Counted from the first letter of the stretch, positions 1 through 8,222 are shown. The stretch is 64,000 nt of DNA from an uncultured Nitrospirales bacterium (GCA_958295805.1 OY282373.1:2389001-2453000); one strand, 5' to 3'. The notes: generated by a model not told the origin, from the sequence alone. Made by a program: numbers and translations.

Positions 1-651
1 GCACGAGCAGAAATTCAAGCCGTGACGGTCGAAGTTGAAAATACCGTCATTCGCGCCCCTTTCGATGGAACCGTCATAAAAAAATTCGCTGAAGTCGGAG
101 AAATCGTGGCGCCAATGGCCGGCGCGTCGCAGTCTAGAGGTTCCGTTGCCGCTATCGCCGATTTACGCACGTTGCACGTAGAAGCCGAAGTCTCGGAGCC
201 CTTTCTCGGGTCGGTGGCCCTCGATCAACCGGTCCACGTTACCCTGGAAGCCGTTCCGGATCGTCTCTATCACGGCAGCGTGAGCCGGATTGTCCCGACC
301 GCAGATCGCACGAAAGCCACGATTCCCGTCAACGTCCGCTTTGCGGATCTGGACGACAAGGTTTTCCCGGACATGAGCGCCACGGTGACCTTTTTGGAGG
401 AGTCTTCCCCAAAAGAAGCGCCATCTGACGCCTTGGGGGTTTCCCCCGAAGCCATCGTGACTCGAAACGGACAAACGATAGTCCTGCTGGTCGAGAACAA
501 CGTGACGTCGGAAATTCCCGTTGAAACCGGATCGCCTCTGAACGGACTCATTCCCATTCGAGGAAACGTCATCCAGGGACAGACCGTCGTCATGAATCCC
601 TCCGACGATCTCGTGACGGGCAGCATCATTCAAAAACGCGTTCAGGAGTGA
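1..651 (+). CDS. Efflux periplasmic adaptor (HlyD/MFP family), 5'-truncated by window edge
   Basis: The frame is open from base 1, so the N-terminus lies upstream of the window. The visible part begins in the lipoyl/hairpin region: the phrase TVIRAPFDGTVIKKFAEVGE is typical of membrane-fusion adaptors. A beta-barrel follows (LHVEAEVSEPFLGSVALDQP) and then a membrane-proximal domain. Such adaptors bridge an inner-membrane transporter to an outer-membrane channel in the periplasm. It ends 4 bp before an ABC ATPase and two FtsX-type permeases, so it most likely serves a MacAB-like exporter rather than an RND pump. Substrate unknown. Confidence 0.85.
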   Translation, partial: ARAEIQAVTVEVENTVIRAPFDGTVIKKFAEVGEIVAPMAGASQSRGSVAAIADLRTLHVEAEVSEPFLGSVALDQPVHVTLEAVPDRLYHGSVSRIVPTADRTKATIPVNVRFADLDDKVFPDMSATVTFLEESSPKEAPSDALGVSPEAIVTRNGQTIVLLVENNVTSEIPVETGSPLNGLIPIRGNVIQGQTVVMNPSDDLVTGSIIQKRVQE

Positions 652-655
652 CTCC

Positions 656-1330
656 ATGACCTCATCCATCATCGACCTGCAAAAGATTTCGCACTCCTAT
701 TTCCGGGACGACGTCGAAATTCCCGTTCTGAAGCAACTGACGCTTGCCATCGAACCCGCGAGTTTTGTCGCCTTGCTGGGTCCCTCCGGATCGGGAAAAA
801 CCACCGTGTTGAATCTCATGGCCGGCTTCGATCGCCCCACGCGCGGACGCGTGTCCATCAATCAGACCACCGTGAGCCACCTGTCCGACCGTCAACTTGC
901 CAAATGGCGAGCCAACACGCTCGGCTTCATTTTTCAGTTTTACAATTTGATTCCGGTTCTGACGGCGGCTGAAAACGTGGAGTTGCCCTTGTTGCTGACG
1001 TCTTTGTCCCGCGTGCAGCGTGCAAAACACGTGACGACGGCACTGCGTCTCGTCGGACTGGGCGACCGAATGACGCATTACCCACGCCAGCTCTCGGGAG
1101 GACAGGAGCAACGCGTGGCAATTGCACGCGCGATCGTGATGGATCCGAAGATTCTTCTCGCGGATGAGCCGACGGGCAACCTGGACGGTGAAGCCGCAGA
1201 CGAGATCATGACTCTTCTCCAACGACTGAACGCGGAACAAGGCAAGACGATCGTGTTGGTCACTCATGACCTCGAAGCCGCTCAACGCGCCACAAGCATC
1301 TGCAAGCTTCAGAAGGGAAGGTTGGTGTAA
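656..1330 (+). CDS. ABC transporter ATP-binding protein (MacB/LolD type)
   Basis: This 224-aa ATPase has the size of LolD/MacB nucleotide-binding subunits. Walker A (GPSGSGKTT) is at residues 42-50. The signature reads [14 protein letters not shown], with E where many relatives have Q, and Walker B is ILLADEPTG. The Q-loop stretch [21 protein letters not shown] is characteristic of the MacB/LolD subfamily, which drives mechanotransmission in the periplasm rather than transport across the inner membrane. It sits 4 bp after the adaptor and 3 bp before the first permease, consistent with one operon. Substrate (drug, peptide, lipoprotein or other) cannot be told from sequence. Confidence 0.93.
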   Translation: MTSSIIDLQKISHSYFRDDVEIPVLKQLTLAIEPASFVALLGPSGSGKTTVLNLMAGFDRPTRGRVSINQTTVSHLSDRQLAKWRANTLGFIFQFYNLIPVLTAAENVELPLLLTSLSRVQRAKHVTTALRLVGLGDRMTHYPRQLSGGQEQRVAIARAIVMDPKILLADEPTGNLDGEAADEIMTLLQRLNAEQGKTIVLVTHDLEAAQRATSICKLQKGRLV

Positions 1331-1333
1331 GAC

Positions 1334-2503
1334 GTGACGTTGTTTCGCTACGTCCTCCGCAACCTGGTCCGTCATCCACTCCGGACCACCTTAACCATTC
1401 TGGCCATCAGCATTATCATTCTGGCCTTCGGTCTCCTTCGCACGACGGTCACGGCTTGGTACGCGGAAGCCCTCGGGTCGCCACCCGATCGCTTGAGAAC
1501 CCGACACGCCGTTTCCATTTCCTTTCAACTTCCCGTGAGTTACCAACAACGCATTGCCGCGATTCCCGGCGTGATCGGGGTTTCCTACGCAAACTGGTTT
1601 GGTGGACGATGGAAAGACGGCAAAGCGTTTTTTCCTCGCTACGCCGTCGAGCCGACCTCGTATTTAGCACTCCATCCCGACGTTCACTTACCGCCTCTCC
1701 AACAACAAGCCTTTCTCCAGGACCGTCGGGCCTGCGTCGTTGGACGAAAACTTGCTGAAAAACTCGGGTGGCGCATTGGAGACGTTGTCCGACTGCAAGG
1801 CAGTCTCTATCCGGGCAATTGGGAATTCACGATACGAGGAATCTACACGGGAACGTCTCCTACCACTGATGAAGGGAACATGTATCTTCATTGGGCCGCG
1901 ATGGATGAGCGACGGCGAATCGAAGACCCGGGTCGTGCGGGGACCGTCGGCTGGTTTGTCGTTCGGATGGAGAAACCGGAGGACGCCGCGCAACTCTCCA
2001 CGACCATCGATCAGACCTTTATCAATTCCACGGCGGAAACGAGAACGGAAACGGAACAAGCGTTTCGAGCAAACATGGTAGCCATGTCCGGCGCCGTCAT
2101 CCGCGTCGTCGAAATCATGTCCGTCATCATCCTGGGCATCAGCATCCTGGTCGTCGCCAACGCCATGGCCATGACCGTTCGGGAGCGACGTCACGAATAC
2201 GGGATCTTGAAGACGTTGGGGTTTCGGGCTCCTCATTTCGGTCTCTTCATCTTCGGTGAATCCGCCTGTCTCTCTCTTCTCGGCGGAATCCTTGGGGTCG
2301 CCCTTTTATATCCTGCGAGCCGATGGTTCGGCACGCTCCTGACCCGCAATTTCGGAGGATTTTTCCCAATCGTTGAGTTGCCTGCTCATTTGCCGATGCT
2401 GGCGGTATTCCTCAGCGTGGGTCTTGGCCTGGTCGGGGGAATCATCCCGTTTTTCCTCTGCCTCCGCGGCCGGATTCAAGATGAACTCCGTTACGTGGGG
2501 TGA
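1334..2503 (+). CDS. ABC transporter permease, FtsX domain (first of two)
   Basis: 389 aa, GTG start three bases after the ATPase stop. The layout is typical of FtsX/MacB permeases: one N-terminal transmembrane helix (about 17-38), a large periplasmic domain, then three C-terminal helices from about residue 250. The conserved cytoplasmic phrase RERRHEYGILKTLGFRAPHF lies after the second helix and is the FtsX coupling segment. It pairs with the following permease, so the exporter probably uses a heterodimer of two FtsX-type subunits, as LolC/LolE does, rather than a MacB homodimer. Confidence 0.9.
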   Translation: MTLFRYVLRNLVRHPLRTTLTILAISIIILAFGLLRTTVTAWYAEALGSPPDRLRTRHAVSISFQLPVSYQQRIAAIPGVIGVSYANWFGGRWKDGKAFFPRYAVEPTSYLALHPDVHLPPLQQQAFLQDRRACVVGRKLAEKLGWRIGDVVRLQGSLYPGNWEFTIRGIYTGTSPTTDEGNMYLHWAAMDERRRIEDPGRAGTVGWFVVRMEKPEDAAQLSTTIDQTFINSTAETRTETEQAFRANMVAMSGAVIRVVEIMSVIILGISILVVANAMAMTVRERRHEYGILKTLGFRAPHFGLFIFGESACLSLLGGILGVALLYPASRWFGTLLTRNFGGFFPIVELPAHLPMLAVFLSVGLGLVGGIIPFFLCLRGRIQDELRYVG

Positions 2504-2512
2504 CGACGCCGA

Positions 2513-3682
2513 ATGCGTCTTTTCTTCTCATATAATCTCCGTCACCTGTTAACTCGACGAGCCACGAGCCTGTTCGCGATTACGGGAGTCGGTCTGGTCG
2601 TGTTCATTTTTGTGGGAGTTCTCATGTTGGCACACGGCGTCGAACACACCTTGGTCAATACAGGATCACCGGAAAACGCTTTGGTCCTTCGGAAGGGAGC
2701 CATCAGCGAAATCGGCAGCGGACTCTATCGGGAGCAGGCTGCCATCCTGCGGACGCTTCCGGAAATTGCACAAGAGAACGACCGCTTGCTGTTCTCACCT
2801 GAAATCGTGGTTCTCATCAACTTGGTGAAACGGGGAACGGACGCCTCCGGCAACGTGACGCTCCGCGGCGGATCAGCAGACTCGTTTCGCGTGCGGCCTC
2901 AAGTCAAAATTGTGAAAGGCCGCACGTGGCGTCCCGGAACCAATGAAGTGGTCACGGGGAAAGAAATCGCTCGACGCTTTCAAAACGCGGACGTCGGCCA
3001 GACGCTTCGGTTCGGCAGACAGACCTGGACCGTGGTCGGAACCTTTGAAGCAGGCGGAAGCGGGTTTGAATCTGAAACGTGGGGAGACGCTGACCGATTC
3101 ATGGACGCGTTCGGGCGCACGTATTATTCTTCCGCGGTCTTCCGACTCCGCAACCCCTCGCTCCTTTCCACGCTCCAAGCTCACGTTGACCAGGATCCCC
3201 GCCTGCCGATTTCCATTACCAAAGAGACCGCCTACTATGAATCGCGATCCGGCTCGCTTGCGAACTTTATCCGAACGCTGGGACTCATACTGACGGGGCT
3301 CTTCAGCGCGGGGGCAAGCCTCGGCGCCATGATTACGATGTACGGCGCGGTTGCGAATCGGACCACGGAAATCGGCACGTTGCGTGCGATGGGATTCACG
3401 CGAAGTCGGATCTTCAGCCTCTTCGTGTTTGAATCAGCCTTGATCGGGCTCATCGGATCCGGTCTGGGCATCATGCTGGCTTCATTGCTTCAATTCACTT
3501 CCTTGTCAACCATCAACTACGCCACCATGTCTGAATTGGTCTATGGTTTTATCCTGACGCATTCGATCGCCACGTGGGGCGTCCTGTTTGGCGTCGTCAT
3601 GGCCACCCTCGGCGGACTGCTCCCGGCCGTTCGCGCCATGCGCACGAACATTCCTCATGCTCTCAAGTTCAGAGGAGCCTGA
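2513..3682 (+). CDS. ABC transporter permease, FtsX domain (second of two)
   Basis: 389 aa, the same length as the preceding permease but clearly divergent. It has an N-terminal transmembrane helix (about 17-42), a periplasmic domain, and three C-terminal helices. The coupling motif is NRTTEIGTLRAMGFTRSRIF. It is the last gene of the efflux operon; no obvious hairpin terminator was seen in the 140 bp after it. The two permeases with one ATPase and one adaptor make a complete inner-membrane module; an outer-membrane channel would have to be encoded upstream of the window or elsewhere. Confidence 0.9.
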   Translation: MRLFFSYNLRHLLTRRATSLFAITGVGLVVFIFVGVLMLAHGVEHTLVNTGSPENALVLRKGAISEIGSGLYREQAAILRTLPEIAQENDRLLFSPEIVVLINLVKRGTDASGNVTLRGGSADSFRVRPQVKIVKGRTWRPGTNEVVTGKEIARRFQNADVGQTLRFGRQTWTVVGTFEAGGSGFESETWGDADRFMDAFGRTYYSSAVFRLRNPSLLSTLQAHVDQDPRLPISITKETAYYESRSGSLANFIRTLGLILTGLFSAGASLGAMITMYGAVANRTTEIGTLRAMGFTRSRIFSLFVFESALIGLIGSGLGIMLASLLQFTSLSTINYATMSELVYGFILTHSIATWGVLFGVVMATLGGLLPAVRAMRTNIPHALKFRGA

Positions 3683-3824
3683 CGCTTCCTCCATCTTGGA
3701 GCAATCAACCCGCCCTCATCTCGACGTCGCCCAAAGGGGACGCCAACGTGCGGGCAATTTCCTTCTCCTCCCGGCTTGGTCAACCGCGAAAAGCTCCGTT
3801 GCACGGCACGAGCGAGCCGAAAAT

Positions 3825-3930
3825 CCGGTCATTGAACATAGAAATCCGGTGATTCGACATGTTGGAGGCAGGAGTTTTGGTCTATACTTTAACGATTTCG
3901 ATAATTGGTTTCATCATTAAAATGATAATC
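3825..3930 (+). promoter_or_regulatory. Promoter P1: 21-bp-spaced direct-repeat operator, -10 and Fur-like box (tonB operon)
   Basis: Two 15-bp direct repeats lie at 3825-3839 (CCGGTCATTGAACAT) and 3846-3860 (CCGGTGATTCGACAT), 21 bp start to start. Exactly 22 bp later comes TATACT (3883-3888), a good -10. There is no clear -35, so the second repeat covers that position, as expected for an activator-dependent promoter. Downstream, 3900-3930 holds overlapping Fur-like sequence (for example CATCATTAAAATGATAATC). The same arrangement recurs at 8133, 10820 and 14948. The activator is unknown; tandem repeats abutting -35 suggest an AraC-family type, which is inference. Confidence 0.75.
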
Positions 3931-3953
3931 CGCTGAAGCGGCAGGGGTCGTGA

Positions 3954-5204
3954 ATGCGCCGTTCCGTTTTGCGTGCAAGGCACAATCCACATTATTGGAG
4001 CAGTTGGGGATTATCGGCGGGCACGCATACGCTGATGGTCGGCCTGGCTCTGATACTGTCGCACGCGCTCCCCGTTCCGAAAAAAGTAGAACGAAATCCA
4101 ATCACCGTTTCCTTCGTCACCCCTAAGCTCACCCAACCCCGGACGACTCCCGTCCATCGTCCGACCGTGAAAAGACCACCACTCACGCCGACGACGCAAA
4201 CGACGCTGGTACAACCCAAACCGATGCCCAAAGAACCCACTCAATCCAAACCTCGGACCCAGACGCAGACCAGACAATCCGTCTCTCCCCGAACGGTTGT
4301 CCAACCTTCCTTGAAGCCGTCTTCTCAACCACTGGCACGCCCCACCGGCGTCACGCGGACGTCCACGGCCCAACCGAAGACGGTCGTGCAGGCACAGGCG
4401 TCTTCTCAGCCTCGGGTCAGGAACGGCGCGGTTTCTTCCCACCCCGTGGCACGACCAGTCGGCAGAGCCGCGACGCAACCACGGTCACGTTCCATCGGCA
4501 CGACACGGCAACAGACGGCCGCCGTGGTTCATGCCTCGGCTTTCCATCGAGAGCAGACTCACACGAACGCGATGACCGCCAAGGTTCATCCCGTTGCACC
4601 ACGCAACCCGATCGTCCAGAAGAAAGTCATCCGTGCTCCGGCAATGGAAGCCGTGAAACAAACGCCACGCGTGGCACCCAAGGCGTCGCACGCGGAGAGG
4701 GTTCATGGTTCCCCAAAGACCGTGCGTCAACGGGTATCACGGCCTCATCAGATAAAGCCCAGCGTGGGTCAGAATTCCTCAAGGACCGTGCGTCAACGGG
4801 TATCACGGCCATCGGAAAATTCCGTCGTGCGGACGCGGACAACGACCCGTCACGTCCACCAAACGAGAAGAACCTCTGCAACAATTTCCAGGCCCGTTTC
4901 GACGGACGGGTTTTCTCCTGCACTCTTGGCCTTCAGCAAGCTTCTGCGCGAGAAAATCGCCCAAGCCCTTGAATTCCCACGTCTAGCCAGACGCCTGGGA
5001 TATTCCGGGACGACCCACGTCGTGATTACCTTGTCAAAGAACGGAATCGTGCAAGCCTTAACCATCTCGCAACCGTCGGGCTATGAGGTTCTGGACAAGG
5101 CAGCCGTTGCCACGTTGAAAAAAGTTCTCCCGACGGTGGAACCGCCTGAATCCATTGACGTGGCCCAGCTCGCCATTCCCATTGCCTTCAATCTGAAACA
5201 GTAA
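3954..5204 (+). CDS. tonB: TonB energy transducer
   Basis: 416 aa. A single N-terminal transmembrane segment (about residues 18-40) is followed by a very long, basic, Pro/Gln/Arg/Thr-rich spacer of roughly 280 residues and a C-terminal TonB_C domain (about 330-416; phrase TTHVVITLSKNGIVQALTIS). The spacer is not the usual Glu-Pro/Lys-Pro type; it carries an internal duplication of TVRQRVSRP, visible as a near-exact DNA repeat at 4719-4746 and 4782-4810. TonB spans the periplasm and passes proton-motive energy from ExbB/ExbD to outer-membrane receptors. exbB and exbD follow, and the receptor at 8315 is a likely client. ATG at 3954 has an AGGGG just upstream. Confidence 0.9.
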   Translation: MRRSVLRARHNPHYWSSWGLSAGTHTLMVGLALILSHALPVPKKVERNPITVSFVTPKLTQPRTTPVHRPTVKRPPLTPTTQTTLVQPKPMPKEPTQSKPRTQTQTRQSVSPRTVVQPSLKPSSQPLARPTGVTRTSTAQPKTVVQAQASSQPRVRNGAVSSHPVARPVGRAATQPRSRSIGTTRQQTAAVVHASAFHREQTHTNAMTAKVHPVAPRNPIVQKKVIRAPAMEAVKQTPRVAPKASHAERVHGSPKTVRQRVSRPHQIKPSVGQNSSRTVRQRVSRPSENSVVRTRTTTRHVHQTRRTSATISRPVSTDGFSPALLAFSKLLREKIAQALEFPRLARRLGYSGTTHVVITLSKNGIVQALTISQPSGYEVLDKAAVATLKKVLPTVEPPESIDVAQLAIPIAFNLKQ

Positions 5205-5251
5205 CGGCGTGCCCTGCGATAACGCCCCATCATCAAAAAGGAGAACGTGTC

Positions 5252-5713
5252 ATGATGCGCACAAGTTTCTTCGCCTGCCTCCTGTCTCTGACGATCCTGG
5301 TTCCACCGTATGCCCTGGCTCAAACCAGCACGTTTACCGCTGAAACCATTGACGCCGACGGCATTCAGATGTCGGTCTCCAACGCCCGGTTATACTGGGA
5401 AGAAAAAATTGATGAGACGACGTTTGTCCCTCATGAAATTACACACGTGCCGGTCAAACGCGGCGCCGCAACGATTAACGTCCAATTTGAGCGGATCGCG
5501 AGCATTCAGATCAGACCCGATCACCCGACGAAGGGACGTCAGGCTCTGACTATCAAGCTGGTCAATGGAAAATCCGGGGAATTCCCCCTGGCGAAAGCGG
5601 TCACGCTCATCGGACAATCCGACTTCGGCGAGACCCGCGTTTCCATGAATGGCCTTCGGTCCATTACCTTTTCCAAGAACCCCGGCGAGCAACGGGCGGC
5701 ACAAGCCCCGTAA
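5252..5713 (+). CDS. Secreted protein of unknown function in TonB-ExbBD operon
   Basis: 153 aa with a clear signal peptide (about 1-24, cleavage after ALAQ); the first of two adjacent ATGs has an AAAAGGAG upstream. I do not recognise the family. The mature protein looks all-beta: short hydrophobic strands separated by charged turns (MSVSNARLYWEEK, TINVQFERIASIQI, RVSMNGLRSITFS). It sits between tonB and exbB, so it is probably periplasmic and made together with the energising complex. It could be a binding protein, an assembly factor or an accessory TonB partner; nothing in the sequence decides. No cysteines suggest lipidation. Confidence 0.8.
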   Translation: MMRTSFFACLLSLTILVPPYALAQTSTFTAETIDADGIQMSVSNARLYWEEKIDETTFVPHEITHVPVKRGAATINVQFERIASIQIRPDHPTKGRQALTIKLVNGKSGEFPLAKAVTLIGQSDFGETRVSMNGLRSITFSKNPGEQRAAQAP

Positions 5714-5753
5714 GGCGTGACCAGACAACACACGAGAAGGAGAAGGCGACCGT

Positions 5754-6179
5754 ATGACCACCTTACACGCCGTCATTGATTATGGAATTATCGGGCTCCT
5801 CCTGCTGTTGAGCACGTGGGCCGTTGCCGTTGCCGTCGAACGGTGGCTCTTTTATCGGCGCGCGCCCTTAGCTCAGTTCGCCGATTCACATCAACTGGAA
5901 ATTTCATTAACGAAACGACTCGTCGTCATCGGCACCGTTGCCGCCAATGCGCCCTACATCGGCCTGCTTGGAACCGTCCTCGGCATCATGGTGACGTTTC
6001 ACTCCATGGGCACTACCAAAACGATCGAAGTGAGCGCGATCATGGTCGGATTAAGCCTGGCGTTGAAAGCCACGGCGGTCGGCCTGCTGGTCGCCATTCC
6101 TTGCGTCGTCATGAACAATGCGTTACGGCGACGGGTGGCGGAGTTGATGACGCAATATAAGGCTCTCCATGGATCATGA
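5754..6179 (+). CDS. exbB: ExbB/TolQ-family proton channel, short type-2 ExbB
   Basis: 141 aa, much shorter than enterobacterial ExbB (about 240) and matching the short type-2 ExbB subfamily that lacks the long cytoplasmic insert. Three transmembrane helices are visible (about 9-27, 55-77, 95-118). The conserved core NAPYIGLLGTVLGIMVTFHSM and the helix-3 stretch LSLALKATAVGLLVAIPCVV contain the small and polar residues that line the pore. It forms the pentameric stator that, with ExbD, energises TonB. The exbD start lies inside its 3' end (11-bp overlap), suggesting translational coupling. Confidence 0.9.
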   Translation: MTTLHAVIDYGIIGLLLLLSTWAVAVAVERWLFYRRAPLAQFADSHQLEISLTKRLVVIGTVAANAPYIGLLGTVLGIMVTFHSMGTTKTIEVSAIMVGLSLALKATAVGLLVAIPCVVMNNALRRRVAELMTQYKALHGS

Positions 6180-6543
6180 ACTGAATCAGATCAACGTCAT
6201 TCCCCTTGTCGACGTGATGTTGGTCCTGCTGGTCATTGTTCTGACGACGGCGACCTTTATTTCGACGGGACAAATTCCCGTGGATCTCGCGCAAGCCGAC
6301 GCCACCGGCGCCACATCGAGCGAGTCGATTACGATCACGATGACCGCATCAGGGGATGTCTTTTTGAACGGCGCCCCCCTTCCACAAGAAGCCATACGCA
6401 GCGAATTGCAGCGGTTCCCGCCGGACACGCTGGTTCTCGTTCGAGCCGACCGCGTTCTTCAGCTTGAGCAATTCGTTGAAGTCGTGGATGACGTGAGAGG
6501 CGCCGGATTAACAAACGTCAGTCTTGCCGTTGAACAAGAGTGA
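6169..6543 (+). CDS. exbD: ExbD/TolR-family biopolymer transport protein
   Basis: 124 aa. The N-terminal transmembrane helix contains the essential acidic residue (Asp15 in NVIPLVDVMLVLLVIVL), which carries protons in this family. It is followed by a periplasmic ExbD/TolR domain (about 45-124; phrase DTLVLVRADRVLQLEQFVEV). The start overlaps the exbB stop and its own stop overlaps the GTG of the next gene, so exbB-exbD-DUF2141 are tightly coupled. TolR is the alternative, but the adjacent tonB favours ExbD. Confidence 0.9.
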   Translation: MDHELNQINVIPLVDVMLVLLVIVLTTATFISTGQIPVDLAQADATGATSSESITITMTASGDVFLNGAPLPQEAIRSELQRFPPDTLVLVRADRVLQLEQFVEVVDDVRGAGLTNVSLAVEQE

Positions 6544-7049
6544 CGACCGGAGTGGAGCGTTCCAACCATAAACCCACACGCCTGACCCTTCTCCTCAGTC
6601 GATGCCGGCTTCGTGGCGTGACCACGTGGCTCTGGATCACGTGGGGGGTCTTTGGTGCAGGATTGTTATCCATCGACTCCGGTCTCGCGGCCACGCTCCG
6701 AGTCACGGTAGAGGGAGTCCATAATAGCTCACAACCCGTTCGCGTTCTTCTCTTCAATTCCCCCGACTCATTCCCCGATGAAGCACGCCGTTTCAAAGCT
6801 CTCGCAACGGGGGCCGCACAAGGCGTGGCCATCGTTGAATTTACGCACCTCGATCCCGGCACCTACGCGATCATGGCCTATCATGACGAAAATGGAGACA
6901 ACAAGCTGAATCGGACCTTGGGAATGTGGCCGTCGGAAGGATATGGGCTCAGTCTGAACCCGCTTGTCCTCGGTCCGCCTGCTTTTCAAGAGACCGCTTT
7001 CGAACTCCCGCCGCACGGACTCTCCCTGACTATTGCTTTGCACTATTAA
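6540..7049 (+). CDS. DUF2141-family secreted/anchored protein
   Basis: 169 aa; GTG start overlaps the exbD stop (GTGA). A hydrophobic segment (about 28-50, ending GLAA) is a signal peptide or anchor preceded by a basic stretch. The mature part matches DUF2141: RVLLFNSPDSFPDEARRFKA, then TYAIMAYHDENGDNKLNR, a calcium-loop-like acidic turn, then MWPSEGYGLSLNP. DUF2141 proteins are small periplasmic beta proteins often found near TonB systems; their function is unknown. The last codons (IALHY, then stop) coincide with the start of the downstream tandem array, and a 70-bp copy of its internal MWPSEGYGLSLNP region lies beyond the array. Confidence 0.85.
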   Translation: MTTGVERSNHKPTRLTLLLSRCRLRGVTTWLWITWGVFGAGLLSIDSGLAATLRVTVEGVHNSSQPVRVLLFNSPDSFPDEARRFKALATGAAQGVAIVEFTHLDPGTYAIMAYHDENGDNKLNRTLGMWPSEGYGLSLNPLVLGPPAFQETAFELPPHGLSLTIALHY

Positions 7050-7859
7050 GCTTTCTCCTTCTTTTGTAGCCGCGCCATCTTATGGCGCTTTCCGGTGGTC
7101 GCATGAGATGCGACCCTACGCATCCCTGGATCCCCGACTCACAATGAACACCACAGACTTGATCGAACCATTGCTTTGCACTATGAAGCTTTCTCCTTCT
7201 TTTGTAGCCGCGCCATCTTATGGCGCTTTCCAGTGGTCGCATAAGATGCGACCCTACGCATCCCTGGATTCCCGATTCACAATGAACACCACAGACTTGA
7301 TCGAACCATTGCTTTGCACTATGAAGCTTTCTCCTTCTTTTGTAGCCGCGCCATCTTATGGCGCTTTCCGGTGGCCGCATAAGATGCGGCCCTACGCATC
7401 CCTGAATTCCCGATTCACAATGAACACCACAGACTTGATCGAACCATTGCTTTGCACTATGAAGCTTTCTCCTTCTTTTGTAGCCGCGCCATCTTATGGC
7501 GCTTTCCGGTGGCCGCATAAGATGCGACCCTACGCATCCCTGAATTCCCGATTCACAATGAACACTACAGACTTGATCCAACCATTGCTTTGCACTATGA
7601 AGCTTTCTCCTTCTTTTGTAGCCGCGCCATCTTATGGCGCTTTCCGGTGGCCGCATAAGATGCGACCCTACGCATCCCTGAATTCCCGATTCACAATGAA
7701 CACTACAGACTTGATCGAACCATTGCTTTGCACTATGAAGCTTTCTCCTTCTTTTGTAGCCGCGCCATCTTATGGCGCTTTCCAGTGGTCGCATAAGATG
7801 CGACCCTACGCATCCCTGGATCCCCGACTCACAATGAACACCACAGACTTGATCGAACC
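7032..7859 (+). repeat. Tandem array of six 138-bp units, each holding a pair of REP-like palindromes (BIME-like)
   Basis: Units start at 7032, 7170, 7308, 7446, 7584 and 7722, each 138 bp and nearly identical. Within each, a 54-bp core (7066-7119 in unit 1) begins with GTAG and ends with CTAC. It contains two hairpins: GCGCCAT-CTT-ATGGCGC (7072-7088) and GGTCGCAT-GAG-ATGCGACC (7097-7115). Read from either end, each hairpin is preceded by GTAG, the signature of REP elements mobilised by RAYT (Y1) transposases. The second stem varies between units with partly compensatory changes (GGTCGCAT/ATGCGACC versus GGCCGCAT/ATGCGGCC). No RAYT gene is in the window. Because 138 is divisible by three, long ORFs run through both strands; I regard them as non-coding. 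Confidence 0.85.
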
Positions 7860-7860
7860 T

Positions 7861-7930
7861 CGGAAATGTGGCCATCGGAAGGATATGGGCTCAGTCTGAA
7901 CCCGCTTGTCCGCGGGCCGCCTGCTTTTCA
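7861..7930 (+). pseudogene. Duplicated internal fragment of the DUF2141 gene
   Basis: This stretch repeats 6921-6990 inside the DUF2141 gene with only a few substitutions; it would encode MWPSEGYGLSLNPLVRGPPA. It lacks a start, a signal peptide and the rest of the domain. It lies directly after the sixth 138-bp unit, so the REP-like array is bracketed by copies of DUF2141 sequence. This suggests duplication by slippage or unequal recombination through the repeats. Confidence 0.8.
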
Positions 7931-7931
7931 A

Positions 7932-8103
7932 GCTTTCCGGTGGCCGCATGAGATGCGGCCCTACTCCTTCTTTTGTAGCTGCGCCATCTTATGGCGCTTT
8001 CCGGTGGTCACAGGAGATGCGGCACTACGCATCCCTGGATTGGGCGCGGATCCGTCGCAGGCTTCTCCGGCCAGCCCGGGCCGCATGAGATGCGGCACTA
8101 CTC
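7932..8103 (+). repeat. Degenerate REP-like palindromes beyond the array
   Basis: Further copies of the same palindromes follow the gene fragment: GGCCGCAT-GAG-ATGCGGCC near 7941-7959, a GTAG-preceded GCGCCAT hairpin near 7976-7998, a decayed GGTCACAG-GAG-ATGCGGC near 8006, and a final GGCCGCAT-GAG-ATGCGGC near 8080-8098. Spacing is irregular and arms are mismatched, so these look like older or scattered insertions. They end about 30 bp before promoter P2. Confidence 0.7.
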
Positions 8104-8132
8104 CATCGAATCACGAATCAAAAAGCTTTTTT

Positions 8133-8222
8133 CAGGCGAATAGACATAAATTTCAGGCCAATGAACATGTTGAACGAGTCCATTTCTCGTTATAAGTATG
8201 ATGAAAATGATTCTATCTATCA
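8133..8222 (+). promoter_or_regulatory. Promoter P2: 21-bp-spaced direct-repeat operator, -10 and Fur-like box (TonB-dependent receptor)
   Basis: Direct repeats at 8133-8147 (CAGGCGAATAGACAT) and 8154-8168 (CAGGCCAATGAACAT) are 21 bp apart, with spacer AAATTT. After exactly 22 bp comes TATAAG (8191-8196). The Fur-like box at 8202-8222 (TGAAAATGATTCTATCTATC, then A) matches 16 of 21 positions of the TGATAATGAT-type Fur palindrome by my count, the best of the four. A second partial box (TGAAATTGATT) follows at 8229. The start codon is about 120 bp downstream of the -10. Confidence 0.78.

Noticed and set aside
3683-3824. Terminator or small gene after the ABC operon
   Set aside because: No hairpin with a T-run and no ORF with a ribosome site; read-through into the tonB operon cannot be excluded.
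7032-7859. CRISPR array
   Set aside because: The 138-bp units are repeated in full with no unique spacers and no cas genes nearby; the same applies to the 23-bp array at 11535.
7030-7899. Long ORFs through the 138-bp array on both strands (288 aa + and 281 aa -)
   Set aside because: 138 bp is 46 codons, so any open frame is repeated without stops. There is no ribosome site or recognisable domain, and the sequence is explained by palindromic repeats.
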